From JANSWY01 sp965243755 (GTDB lineage: Bacteria > Bacteroidota > Bacteroidia > Cytophagales > Cyclobacteriaceae): a DNA stretch of 64,000 bases. Each line of letters begins with the position of its first letter. Within the stretch, counting starts at the first letter, position 1. Below the pieces are notes generated by a model. That model did no database searches. It was given only the letters and a program-made list of their open reading frames with translations, and had not been told where the DNA came from. Positions 44,753 through 52,693 of this stretch are shown in pieces. The DNA is taken from NCBI GenBank assembly GCA_965243755.1, contig CBDEVW010000006.1, positions 434,001-498,000 of the forward strand, written 5' to 3'. Both the position numbers and the translations under genes were made by a program.

Positions 44753-47263
44753 ATGACGACTAAGGTAATATTACTGATCATACTGCTGTTTTCCCATTTC
44801 ATTAACGCATTCGCACAGCCAGTAGACTATTACGATGGTACCGAGGGTTTGGCAGGTGAAGAACTAAAGAATAAACTTCATTCAATAATAAGAGGGCATA
44901 CCTCATATACCTATAGTGAGGTGAAGGAAATTCTAAGAGAATTGGATGAGGACCCTGAAAACCCTGAAAATGTAATCCTGATTTATAGTAGACGCTCAAT
45001 CAGTAAGAATGATTTTGCAAGTAATAATCAACCGGATTTCTGGAATAGGGAGCATGTTTGGCCGAAATCACATGGTTTTCCAGAACAGTCAGACACTGCC
45101 TACACCGACGTTCATCATCTGAGACCTTGTGATGCCTCCGTAAATACTTCAAAAAGCGACAAGGATCTTGGATTTGTAAATCTTGTCAGCGCCAATGAAG
45201 AAGGTGAAGCTCAGGATACATTCACTGATTCAGATCTTTGGGAACCGTCGGACGAGGTGAAAGGAGATGTTGCACGAATGATTTTTTATATGGCCACAAG
45301 GTATAATAGTTCAATTTTGGATTTGGAAGTGGTTAATGCAATTACGAGCTCTCAAAACCCTGAGTTAGGTATCCTCGATGACTTACTCTTATGGCATCAT
45401 ATAGATACTGTTAGTGATCAGGAAATAACTCGAAATGAAGGGGTTTATGCTTACCAGGGGAATAGAAACCCGTTTATAGATAATCCGGAATGGGTGGCGA
45501 AAATATGGGGAACAAATACCGGGCCTATGGTCCGGGTTAGGCAAAAGCAGTTTGATGGAAATTTCGGAAAAGTTCCATTTGGTCAATCGAAAATAGAATC
45601 TTACTTTCTTAAATCTTATAACCTCTCCGAAGATTTAGTTGTCACCATAGATAAACCGTTTTCAGTTTCAATTAATAATGTTGATTTCGTTGACTCATTG
45701 GTTATTACTGCTGAAAATAGGATTTTAGATCAACAGATATTTGTTAAAGTGGAGCCGGAAGTGGCAGACGGATTGTCCTATTCACAAAACATTGTCCATA
45801 GCAGCGCAGGTGCTGAATTAAACTTGTTTCCTGTTTCATTTGTCGAAGGGAATTTGGATATGGTTAGTATTGAAAGTGCCCGGAATCTTGGTAGTGGCGA
45901 AACGGTTTTTGTAACAGGTGTGGTAATTGGAGGACCGAACAACAGTGCTCAAAATCGAACGATTCATGATGGTACGGCAGGAGTGGTAGTTACTAGCTCT
46001 GATGATGAAAATCAATCAGGATTGCTGAATATTGGTGATTCTGTTAATGTCACTGGAACACTTATAGAAGACAATGGATTATTACAAATCGCAGAGCCCC
46101 CAATAACAATTGAGCTGATAGCAAATAATTCTATGATTCCAGAGCCACAATCAGTTAATATACTTCAAATTGATGAGAGTTATGAATCAGAACTGATCAG
46201 GTTTGAAAATGTCAGATTTACAGAGACAGGAATTTTTGCTGGAGGTGAATCTGGTCCAGACTATTTTATTACTAATGGCACAAATACCTTCAGAATGAAA
46301 TTAGGTTTGTCGAGTCACCCGTTAGTGAGTACCGAAATACCTAGAGGAAAAGTAAATGTTACAGGCTATATCAGTCAAGATGCTTCATCTTATATTATAT
46401 ACCCAAGAGGCACTGATGATATAGAAGTTATACAGCCAATTTCAATTGATGATGCTAGAAGTTTGGAATTAGGGTCAGAGGTATTTGTTACAGGGGTGAT
46501 AATTGCAGGTGAGAATAATAGCATTAGTAACAGAATTTTGTATGATGGAACTGCTGGGATAGTAGTAAGAGGTCTTGATGATGGAAATGAATCATCCAAT
46601 TTGGTTTATGGAGATAGTGTTTCTGTGTCTGGAACATTATCAGATTTTAATGGCACTTTGCAAATTTCTGAATCTCCAGTTACAATCGATTTAATAAAAC
46701 AGGGAGTCTCCCTGGAGGATGTTCAGGAATTAAGTAGTATCGATCTAGTATGGGAGGATTATGAATCCGAAGTAGTAAGACTACCGGCTTTGAAATTTAA
46801 AGAAACTGATGTTTTTAAGGAGGCTACTAATTATACTCTTACCGATGGTATAGATGAAGTAGGATTTAGGTTGGGAATTAAAGATCACCCTCTAGTAGGA
46901 ACCACTATACCTACAAATGATGTTCAAATTACTGGTTTTGTTTCTGAAATAAATGGTAGTTATTTTATCCAGCCTCGAAGTATTGAAGATTTGATGGTAT
47001 TACAGGTGACAAATAGCAAGAAATTACCTGCCGATAATTTCGAAGTTTATCCAATTCCCTCCGGTAACCTGTTAAATATTAAATTGCCATTTTTTACTAA
47101 CTGGGATTGCCAGTTAATTTCAGTCACGGGACAGCTCATGAAACGTCAAAATGGTTCATTCTCTAATTGCAAATTGACTTTAGAAAATATTCCTGATGGA
47201 ACATATTTGCTTCAGGTAAAATCAGACTCAACTTCAAATGTGTTTAGAGTTATAATTAAATAA
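44753..47263 (+). CDS. Secreted endonuclease I with OB-fold-like repeats and a T9SS sorting domain
   Basis: An 836-residue exported nuclease. Signal peptide 1-21. The endonuclease I domain (about 25-255) has catalytic-site motifs NREHVWPKSHG (98-108) and TDVHHLRPCDASVN (118-131), as in Vvn/EndA/Bsn enzymes that cut DNA and RNA without strict sequence preference. A beta-sandwich linker follows (260-370), then two similar modules (371-560 and 563-755) beginning SARNLGSGETVFVTGVVIGG and DARSLELGSEVFVTGVIIAG; they resemble DUF5689-type OB-folds. The C-terminal type A sorting domain (about 768-836; NFEVYPIPSGNLLNIKL, ITGQ-like VTGQLMKRQ, DGTYLLQV) marks it for type IX secretion. With the receptor and lipoprotein it forms a candidate DNA-scavenging locus. 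Confidence 0.9.
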   Translation: MTTKVILLIILLFSHFINAFAQPVDYYDGTEGLAGEELKNKLHSIIRGHTSYTYSEVKEILRELDEDPENPENVILIYSRRSISKNDFASNNQPDFWNREHVWPKSHGFPEQSDTAYTDVHHLRPCDASVNTSKSDKDLGFVNLVSANEEGEAQDTFTDSDLWEPSDEVKGDVARMIFYMATRYNSSILDLEVVNAITSSQNPELGILDDLLLWHHIDTVSDQEITRNEGVYAYQGNRNPFIDNPEWVAKIWGTNTGPMVRVRQKQFDGNFGKVPFGQSKIESYFLKSYNLSEDLVVTIDKPFSVSINNVDFVDSLVITAENRILDQQIFVKVEPEVADGLSYSQNIVHSSAGAELNLFPVSFVEGNLDMVSIESARNLGSGETVFVTGVVIGGPNNSAQNRTIHDGTAGVVVTSSDDENQSGLLNIGDSVNVTGTLIEDNGLLQIAEPPITIELIANNSMIPEPQSVNILQIDESYESELIRFENVRFTETGIFAGGESGPDYFITNGTNTFRMKLGLSSHPLVSTEIPRGKVNVTGYISQDASSYIIYPRGTDDIEVIQPISIDDARSLELGSEVFVTGVIIAGENNSISNRILYDGTAGIVVRGLDDGNESSNLVYGDSVSVSGTLSDFNGTLQISESPVTIDLIKQGVSLEDVQELSSIDLVWEDYESEVVRLPALKFKETDVFKEATNYTLTDGIDEVGFRLGIKDHPLVGTTIPTNDVQITGFVSEINGSYFIQPRSIEDLMVLQVTNSKKLPADNFEVYPIPSGNLLNIKLPFFTNWDCQLISVTGQLMKRQNGSFSNCKLTLENIPDGTYLLQVKSDSTSNVFRVIIK

Positions 47264-47265
47264 AA

Positions 47266-47835
47266 TTGCACGATATAGAACCATATCACCGCTGGCAGCA
47301 ATACTACGACTCCTCAACAGACCCTTATTCTCCTTTTGAGGGTAAGGAGTATAATTACGACCTGCTATCGGAAACCATCTATGGGTACTACATCGCCCCG
47401 GGGTGGGATTTTATGGGATCCGAAACGCTGTACATCAAAATCCTTTATGTGGATTATGATCAGCGATTTGCCATCATTGAGTTTATTGGTGAATGGAATG
47501 ATGCACTCAATAATGACATCATGCACCTTAAAAGAAATATCATCGAGCACCTGTCTTACAATGGGATCAATCAATTCATTTTGTTGGGTGAGAACATTCT
47601 GAATTTTCATGGTTCTGATGATTGTTACTACGAAGAGTGGTTCGAGGAGGTAGAAGATGGGTGGATTGCTGCAGTCAATTTTCGGGATCATGTCATTGAC
47701 GAAATGACCAACTTTAATATCGACAGCTACGTCAATTTTGGGGGAACATTGCAAATCCCTAATTGGAGGACACAGAAACCTGGATTTTTCTACAACAAGG
47801 TGAAGGGACTGATTTCACGCCGAATTGGTGTATAA
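47266..47835 (+). CDS. Conserved Bacteroidota protein of unknown function
   Basis: A 189-residue soluble protein, strikingly rich in Tyr, Trp, Asp and Glu, with no signal peptide. It begins with TTG at 47266, two bases after the nuclease stop (DIEPYHRWQQYYDS). Internal blocks such as YGYYIAPGWDFMGSETLYIK and NFHGSDDCYYEEWFEE look strongly conserved and match my memory of a widely distributed Bacteroidota hypothetical protein. Its base composition resembles the housekeeping genes rather than the nuclease block, so it may not belong to that locus. Function unknown. Confidence 0.8.
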   Translation: MHDIEPYHRWQQYYDSSTDPYSPFEGKEYNYDLLSETIYGYYIAPGWDFMGSETLYIKILYVDYDQRFAIIEFIGEWNDALNNDIMHLKRNIIEHLSYNGINQFILLGENILNFHGSDDCYYEEWFEEVEDGWIAAVNFRDHVIDEMTNFNIDSYVNFGGTLQIPNWRTQKPGFFYNKVKGLISRRIGV

Positions 47836-47921
47836 TTTGGGAATGTCTCCCATATGTATACCTGGTTTTGTTTGCTCTTTTCCTTTAGGGTCGGATATTT
47901 GAATACTGACCCAAACCCAAT

Positions 47922-48989
47922 ATGAAATACATTAAACCAGTAAAGGTTTCACGATCTACCGGCCTTCTCGCAAAGGTTTATGCCATGATCAGCCGAGATT
48001 TTCTTCCTATAGGAAAAATCCCAGGGGGAAACCCGGCTACCATTCACTCGCTTCACCCCAATCTGTTACTGGCATGGTGGAATGTGCTCAGAGAAACAAT
48101 CCTTGTAAAAGATCTAGCACCCCGCAACTATAAAGAGTCTATTGCGACAGCTGTCAGCTTGTCCAATGATTGCACTTTCTGTATCGATCAACATGCAGCA
48201 ATGCTCAGAGCACTGGGAGATAAAGAAAGTGGCAAGGGCATTCCCATATGCGATTTGTCCGAAGTGGTCGATCAAAAACAAATGAAGTTGATCTACTGGG
48301 CCCTTGGACACACTAATAAGGAATCCTATTTTGTTCGCAATCCTCCTTTTACTCCGGTGGAAGCACCGGAGATCATTGGAACCGCACTGGTCATCAACTA
48401 TGTGAATCATCTGGTAGAGATTTTTTTGAAGGATTCCCCTCTCAACCATGAAATGAAGTTGATCCGTTCGGTACTTAGAGACCTGATGTCATTGTTTTTG
48501 AAGAATAAGCTGAATGATGATTTGGAGTCGGGTTCATATGTAAATGAGCAGCATCACTGCGAATTTGATATTTCCTGGTTGGAAGCAAACGATAGGCTCA
48601 AATCTGTTTGGCTAACTTTTATTAGAGAAGCAGATCGATTAGCAACGCAACATATTCCTATGGATGTACAAAAGGATTTCATTAACGCACTCAAAAATTG
48701 GTCTGGCGTGAATACGGAAGAGGATCAGCAAATGGGAATTCTTGGTAGAAATGCTGTTACGCTTTGCTATTTGAAGAAATCCGGGTTCTACCCGCAGAAA
48801 GTAAATGACGATGATATCAGGATGTTGCGCAACGTGGGTTATGATGACAAGGGCATTCTGGCATTAACTACCTGGTCAAGTTTAAGTGTATCACTTAGGA
48901 TAGGGGAGTGGCTTGGGAGTAGCTTTTCTGTACCCACTATAAAGGAAAATCCCCCCACCCGATTACGAGTGGAGGGGAAGTTTGAATAG
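47922..48989 (+). CDS. Carboxymuconolactone decarboxylase (AhpD-like) family protein
   Basis: A 355-residue protein with an AhpD-like domain in its first half. Motif E72...C84-TF-C87-IDQH91 (SNDCTFCIDQHAAML) is the CxxC-x3-H redox centre that in AhpD relays electrons to peroxiredoxin. The C-terminal half is a second helical domain, probably a degenerate CMD repeat (about 190-330). Activity as a peroxidase-type reductant is possible but unproven. It is monocistronic by appearance and convergent with the reductase gene; its last codons carry the hairpin at 48950. Confidence 0.85.
   Translation: MKYIKPVKVSRSTGLLAKVYAMISRDFLPIGKIPGGNPATIHSLHPNLLLAWWNVLRETILVKDLAPRNYKESIATAVSLSNDCTFCIDQHAAMLRALGDKESGKGIPICDLSEVVDQKQMKLIYWALGHTNKESYFVRNPPFTPVEAPEIIGTALVINYVNHLVEIFLKDSPLNHEMKLIRSVLRDLMSLFLKNKLNDDLESGSYVNEQHHCEFDISWLEANDRLKSVWLTFIREADRLATQHIPMDVQKDFINALKNWSGVNTEEDQQMGILGRNAVTLCYLKKSGFYPQKVNDDDIRMLRNVGYDDKGILALTTWSSLSVSLRIGEWLGSSFSVPTIKENPPTRLRVEGKFE
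48944..48977 (-). terminator. Probable terminator of the sulfite reductase gene
   Basis: On the minus strand CCCCTCCAC pairs with GTGGGGGG, with one bulged base, across CTCGTAATCG and is followed by ATTTTCCTTT. It lies in the 3' end of the convergent AhpD-like gene, 30 bases past the reductase stop. Confidence 0.6.
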
Positions 48990-49006
48990 AAAATTATAAA
49001 TATGAG

Positions 49007-51151
49007 TTACGCAGTGTAGAAGTTGGTCACCACTTTTTTATCAATTAATGACACATCTTCTTTTAACTGTACACCTCTGAATTCAATTACTTTATTGACA
49101 AAACCAATGGCCAAATCAAGGTTTTGTTTTGCGAAATCTTCTGAAGGCTCGTTTTTATTGATCGCCAATACAGTTTCCTCGAATGAATAGTCAAGGGCAA
49201 ATTTACCGCTATCAACAAATTTCTCCTGAAAATCTTTTATGATGCCTATATGGGTATTGCATAAATGATCTTCGCTCAACAGAAGTGCTTTTGCACCAAC
49301 AATGAAGGCCGCATAACTGTGATAAATTGAATCGGCAAAGTGTCCGTTTGACAAGGTCTCTGCAGCAAGCTCAATTTTTTCTTCAGCATCTGTTAAAACT
49401 GTCGTGATAACATCCATAGTAACAGCTGCACATTCACCAACCCCAATCTCTGGTTCAAAAAGTTCTGTTTTTCCCCAGTCGGAGTAATCTGCCTGGTCCA
49501 GGGTTTCCACATTTGCCAGTGGTTTCAATAGTCCATAGAAATACATTTTGCCGTTTCTCTGGTAGTAGTCATTGAAATATTCCCCGTCCAGTCTGTTTTC
49601 TTCATAATCCTCCAACAAGGTGGAAACAGCCGTTGGGATTCTTTTAGAAGGAAGCTTGATCACTTTGTCAGCAATGAATCCTTCCCCATTTTCAGCAACT
49701 CCGCCTCCAATGACCACCTGCATGGCTGGAATGATCAGGTTACCATTTTTTATGGAACTTCCATGAAACCCAATATTGGCAATCATGTGCTGGCCACAAG
49801 CGTTCATACATCCACTGATCTTTATTTTGATCTCTGAATCTTTCACCAGGTGTGGATACTGTTCGATCAACATTTCCTCCAATACTTTGGCCAGGGCAGT
49901 GCTATTGGTTACTCCAAGGTTACAAGTATCGGTTCCCGGGCAGGCCGTAATGTCCGCGATAGAGTCAAACCCAGGTTCAGCCAGTTTTAATTCATCCAGT
50001 ACATTAAACAGGTAAGGGAGATTTTCTTTTACCGCATATCGAAGTAATATACCTTGATTCACTGTTATTCTTAAGTCGTCTGCAACATAGCCTTTGATTG
50101 CAGCCACAAATTTTCTGGCCGTATCAGAAGACATATCACCCAAAGGTAATTTGATCTTTACAGCGTAAAACCCTTTCTGCTTTTGCTCAGAGACATTCTG
50201 CTCCAGCCAGTTTTGATATTTCACTTCATCCGTGACAGTGACCTTATCTGCAATGGTAAGTGTGGTGGCGTCAAATGCGGGCTCTTCGTAATCAATGAAT
50301 ACCTTTTGGACCTTATTGGCTTTTCTTTCTTCTTCTACCAGTTTGAGGTAGCCCTCCAGGCCGAGTCCTCTTTTTTCGTCCAGTAGAAATTTCATCCTTG
50401 CTTTGTGGCGCTTTTCTCTTTCCCCATATCGGTCAAACACCCGGATGCCTGCTTCCATGAACGGGATGATGTCTTCTGCCGGTAGGAAGTCATAGGCTGT
50501 TTTTGCAATCATAGCCTGAGCACCCAGGCCACCGCCAATGACTACTTTAAACCCTCTTTGTCCATCTTTTATTTTTGGAATAAATCCAAAGTCGTGGATA
50601 TAAGTAAAGGCAGAATCTTTTTCACTTGAAGAGAAAGCGATCTTCACTTTTCTACCCATTGCCTGGCAAATTGGGTTTCTAAGGAAAAATTTAAATGTTT
50701 CCTCCACGTAAGGCACCACGTTGAATGGCTCATCAGGATCGATTCCTGCAGTAGCTGAGGCCGTAATGTTCCTTACGGTGTTACCACAGGCTTCTCTGGT
50801 TGTTACCCCTTTCTCCTCCAATTTGGCCCACAATTGAGGTGAGTCTTCCAGCGTGACATAATGCAGCTGGAAATTCTGACGTGTGGTTGCATGCAGGTTA
50901 CCGGTACTAAATTCATCCGACAGGTCGGCAATCCTCACCAGTTGCTCACCAGTTAGTTTGCCATACGGCATTTTGAGGCGGATCATCTGTACTCCCTGCT
51001 GTCTTTGCCCGTACACTCCACGAGCCAGTCTGAAGAGTTTGAATCCCTCCTCATCAATTGTGCCTAACCGGAATTTTCGGATCTTGTCCTGCAGTTCCAG
51101 GATGTCTTTTTTAGCTTCTTTCGATACTGCATCATCGATTACTAGTGCCAT
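49007..51151 (-). CDS. Siroheme-dependent sulfite (or nitrite) reductase with C-terminal HEPN-like domain
   Basis: A 714-residue assimilatory reductase. Two ferredoxin-like half domains alternate with two siroheme/4Fe-4S domains. The cluster ligands are C404, C410 (TACPGTDTC), C448 and C452 (SGCMNACG), in the C-x5-C-x37-C-x3-C spacing of the family. Siroheme contacts include NLHATTRQNFQLH (85-97) and REACGNTVRNI. After about residue 575 an added helical domain resembles HEPN, a known Bacteroidota fusion. Sulfite as substrate is favoured because metZ lies directly upstream and a Cys-codon attenuator precedes the gene; nitrite cannot be excluded. Confidence 0.9.
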   Translation of the reverse strand: MALVIDDAVSKEAKKDILELQDKIRKFRLGTIDEEGFKLFRLARGVYGQRQQGVQMIRLKMPYGKLTGEQLVRIADLSDEFSTGNLHATTRQNFQLHYVTLEDSPQLWAKLEEKGVTTREACGNTVRNITASATAGIDPDEPFNVVPYVEETFKFFLRNPICQAMGRKVKIAFSSSEKDSAFTYIHDFGFIPKIKDGQRGFKVVIGGGLGAQAMIAKTAYDFLPAEDIIPFMEAGIRVFDRYGEREKRHKARMKFLLDEKRGLGLEGYLKLVEEERKANKVQKVFIDYEEPAFDATTLTIADKVTVTDEVKYQNWLEQNVSEQKQKGFYAVKIKLPLGDMSSDTARKFVAAIKGYVADDLRITVNQGILLRYAVKENLPYLFNVLDELKLAEPGFDSIADITACPGTDTCNLGVTNSTALAKVLEEMLIEQYPHLVKDSEIKIKISGCMNACGQHMIANIGFHGSSIKNGNLIIPAMQVVIGGGVAENGEGFIADKVIKLPSKRIPTAVSTLLEDYEENRLDGEYFNDYYQRNGKMYFYGLLKPLANVETLDQADYSDWGKTELFEPEIGVGECAAVTMDVITTVLTDAEEKIELAAETLSNGHFADSIYHSYAAFIVGAKALLLSEDHLCNTHIGIIKDFQEKFVDSGKFALDYSFEETVLAINKNEPSEDFAKQNLDLAIGFVNKVIEFRGVQLKEDVSLIDKKVVTNFYTA

Positions 51152-51187
51152 TTACTTTTGTGTTTTATCGTTTTCTATTCAAATTCT

Positions 51188-51223
51188 TTAAAAAAAAGCC
51201 TCTTCAGGTATCCGAAGAGGCTT
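51188..51223 (-). terminator. Intrinsic terminator of the attenuator before the sulfite reductase gene
   Basis: On the minus strand AAGCCTCTTC and GAAGAGGCTT form a perfect 10-base stem with loop GGATACCT, followed by eight T residues. It stands 37 bases before the reductase start, so in its closed form it would block that gene. Its left arm (51208-51219) can instead pair with 51245-51256. Confidence 0.92.
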
Positions 51224-51256
51224 ACAAATATTAATTATCAGTAACTCTACGGATAC
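51208..51256 (-). promoter_or_regulatory. Antiterminator alternative to the 51188-51223 terminator
   Basis: On the minus strand GTATCCGTAGAG (51256-51245) can pair with CTCTTCGGATAC (51219-51208) at 11 of 12 positions, using up the left arm of the terminator. An upstream segment, GTAACACT (51287-51280), inside the leader ORF, can pair with AGAGTTAC (51248-51241) at 7 of 8 positions and so compete with the antiterminator. This is the 1:2, 2:3, 3:4 geometry of trp-type attenuators. Confidence 0.75.
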
Positions 51257-51258
51257 AT

Positions 51259-51297
51259 CTATGTCAGGAAACACCTGCAAGTGTTACAATATGGCAT
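51259..51297 (-). CDS. Cys-containing leader peptide for sulfite reductase attenuation
   Basis: A 12-codon ORF, MPYCNTCRCFLT, starts at ATG 51297 and ends with TAG two bases before the antiterminator segment. Codons 4, 7 and 9 are Cys. Two further TGT codons lie immediately before the ATG in frame. Ribosome stalling at these Cys codons would cover segment 1 and free segment 2 to form the antiterminator; completing translation would cover segment 2 and allow termination. A peptide this short cannot be proved by coding statistics; its placement within the alternative hairpins is the evidence. Confidence 0.65.
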   Translation of the reverse strand: MPYCNTCRCFLT

Positions 51298-51316
51298 ACA
51301 ACACTTAATTGAGATC

Positions 51317-52513
51317 TTATGCACTGACATTTTCTTTTATACTTGTTTTAATTAATGCGTTTTCTATATCCTTGATAATATCCTCTACATTTTCCAATCC
51401 GGCAGAAACTCTTACCAGGCCAGGCAATATTCCAACTTCCAGACGCTCTTCATCTGTAAGTTTGGAATGTGTAGTGGAAGCAGGATGGGTTACAGTTGTT
51501 CGGGAATCTCCCAGGTTGGCAGTTAGTGATAGCATTTCCAGGCTGTTCAAAAAATTACGACCTCTTTCAATGCCTCCTTTTACTACGAAAGTTACCAGTC
51601 CTCCGCCGTGCTTCATGAGCTTTTTGGCGAGCAAATGTTTTGGGTGCGACTTTAGGAATGGATATTTCACCAATTCTATTTCATCATGTCCTTCCAGGTA
51701 TTCAGCAATCTTAAGAGCGTTTTCACAGTGTCTGTCCATTCTCACATGCAGGGTCTCCAGGCTTTTGGAGAGGATCCAGCCATTGAACGGAGATAGCGCA
51801 GGACCTGAATGTCTGGCGAAAAACCTGATTTCCTTGATCAGATCCTTTCTTCCCAGTATGGCTCCACCAATGGCTCGTCCCTGTCCATCAATGAATTTGG
51901 TGGCACTATGAGTGACAATGTCGGCACCCCATTTTGCTGGCTGCTGTAGGTAAGGGGTTGCAAAGCAGTTGTCGATGTTTAATATTAAACCGTGCTTTTT
52001 GGAAAGTTTGCCCAACCACTCCAGGTCAATGATGTCGAGCCCGGGATTGGATGGCGTCTCCGCAAATATCATCTTCGTATTGGGTTGAATCTTTTCTTCC
52101 CACTCATCCAGGTTGTTGATGTCTGCATAAGTATGCGAGATGCCCCACTTAGGAAAAACCTTCGTGAACAACTGGTGGGTAGACCCAAATACCGATCTTG
52201 ACGCCAATACATGATCACCAGCACTTAGCAATCCAGCCATACTGGAAAACATTGCAGCCATTCCGGAGGCAGTGGCTATGCCGTCTTCTGTTTCTTCCAG
52301 AAGGCAGAGCTTTTCAATGAACTCATTGTTGTTTGGGTTGGAGAATCGGGTATAAATGTTGCCCTGGATCTCGTCTGCAAACAATGCCCTGGCCTGCTCA
52401 GCATCATCGAATGTGAAGCTGGAAGTCATATAAATAGGTGCGGAGTGCTCTCTGAAATCACTCTTTTCTGCCTGTGTTCTTATTGCTTTGGTTTCAAAAT
52501 TCTGATGTTCCAT
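51317..52513 (-). CDS. metZ: O-succinylhomoserine sulfhydrylase / cystathionine-gamma-synthase-type PLP enzyme
   Basis: A 398-residue Cys/Met-metabolism PLP enzyme. The PLP lysine is K206 in HSATKFIDGQGRAIGG; other blocks are IYTRFSNPNNNEFIEKLCLL, ATASGMAAMFSSM, SRSVFGSTHQLF and FAETPSNPGLDI. The SATKFIDGQGR form is typical of MetZ, which makes homocysteine from acylhomoserine and sulfide, directly using the product of the adjacent sulfite reductase. Cystathionine gamma-synthase or homocysteine synthase with O-acetylhomoserine are alternatives. The leader carries a SAM-I riboswitch, a poly-Cys leader ORF and a terminator. Confidence 0.9.
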   Translation of the reverse strand: MEHQNFETKAIRTQAEKSDFREHSAPIYMTSSFTFDDAEQARALFADEIQGNIYTRFSNPNNNEFIEKLCLLEETEDGIATASGMAAMFSSMAGLLSAGDHVLASRSVFGSTHQLFTKVFPKWGISHTYADINNLDEWEEKIQPNTKMIFAETPSNPGLDIIDLEWLGKLSKKHGLILNIDNCFATPYLQQPAKWGADIVTHSATKFIDGQGRAIGGAILGRKDLIKEIRFFARHSGPALSPFNGWILSKSLETLHVRMDRHCENALKIAEYLEGHDEIELVKYPFLKSHPKHLLAKKLMKHGGGLVTFVVKGGIERGRNFLNSLEMLSLTANLGDSRTTVTHPASTTHSKLTDEERLEVGILPGLVRVSAGLENVEDIIKDIENALIKTSIKENVSA

Positions 52514-52560
52514 GTCCAGGAATAATGTTTTAAATAAAATGTTGGGAAATGATGTTACTT

Positions 52561-52596
52561 GAAAAAATAGAAATTGAGTCGCTATGAATTAGCAAC
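52561..52596 (-). terminator. Intrinsic terminator overlapping the end of the poly-Cys leader ORF
   Basis: On the minus strand GTTGCTA (52596-52590) and TAGCGAC (52584-52578) form a 7-base stem with one G-T pair around ATTCA, followed by TCAATTTCTATTTTTTC. The left arm consists of the last Cys codons and most of the stop codon of the leader ORF, so a ribosome held there would prevent the hairpin. It lies about 50 bases before metZ. Confidence 0.7.
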
Positions 52597-52684
52597 AACA
52601 ACAGCAACACCTACCAAAGGACATGTCAAAAGAATGAATGCTTTGTAGCTTGTGTTTGTGTCTTAAATTGTCTGTGTAAGTCAT
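52589..52684 (-). CDS. Poly-cysteine leader peptide upstream of metZ
   Basis: A 31-codon ORF from ATG 52684 to TAA 52589 ends in six consecutive Cys codons (TGT TGC TGT TGT TGT TGC TAA). An internal ATG at codon 21 would give the 11-residue peptide MSFGRCCCCCC, a classical leader-peptide size. It lies between the SAM-I riboswitch and a terminator whose left arm contains the final Cys codons. I infer that scarcity of charged Cys-tRNA stalls ribosomes here, blocks the terminator and raises metZ expression. Poly-Cys leader ORFs with this role are known from mycobacteria; I know of no such description in Bacteroidota. The chance of six Cys codons in a row directly before a sulfur gene is low. Confidence 0.75.
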   Translation of the reverse strand: MTYTDNLRHKHKLQSIHSFDMSFGRCCCCCC

Positions 52685-52693
52685 AAGTCGTCA

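Noticed and set aside
51309..51911. A 200-residue open frame on the plus strand opposite metZ
   Set aside because: It is antisense to a well-supported PLP enzyme, is Ser/Pro/Arg-rich with no domain, and has no promoter or neighbour support; it is a shadow of the coding strand.
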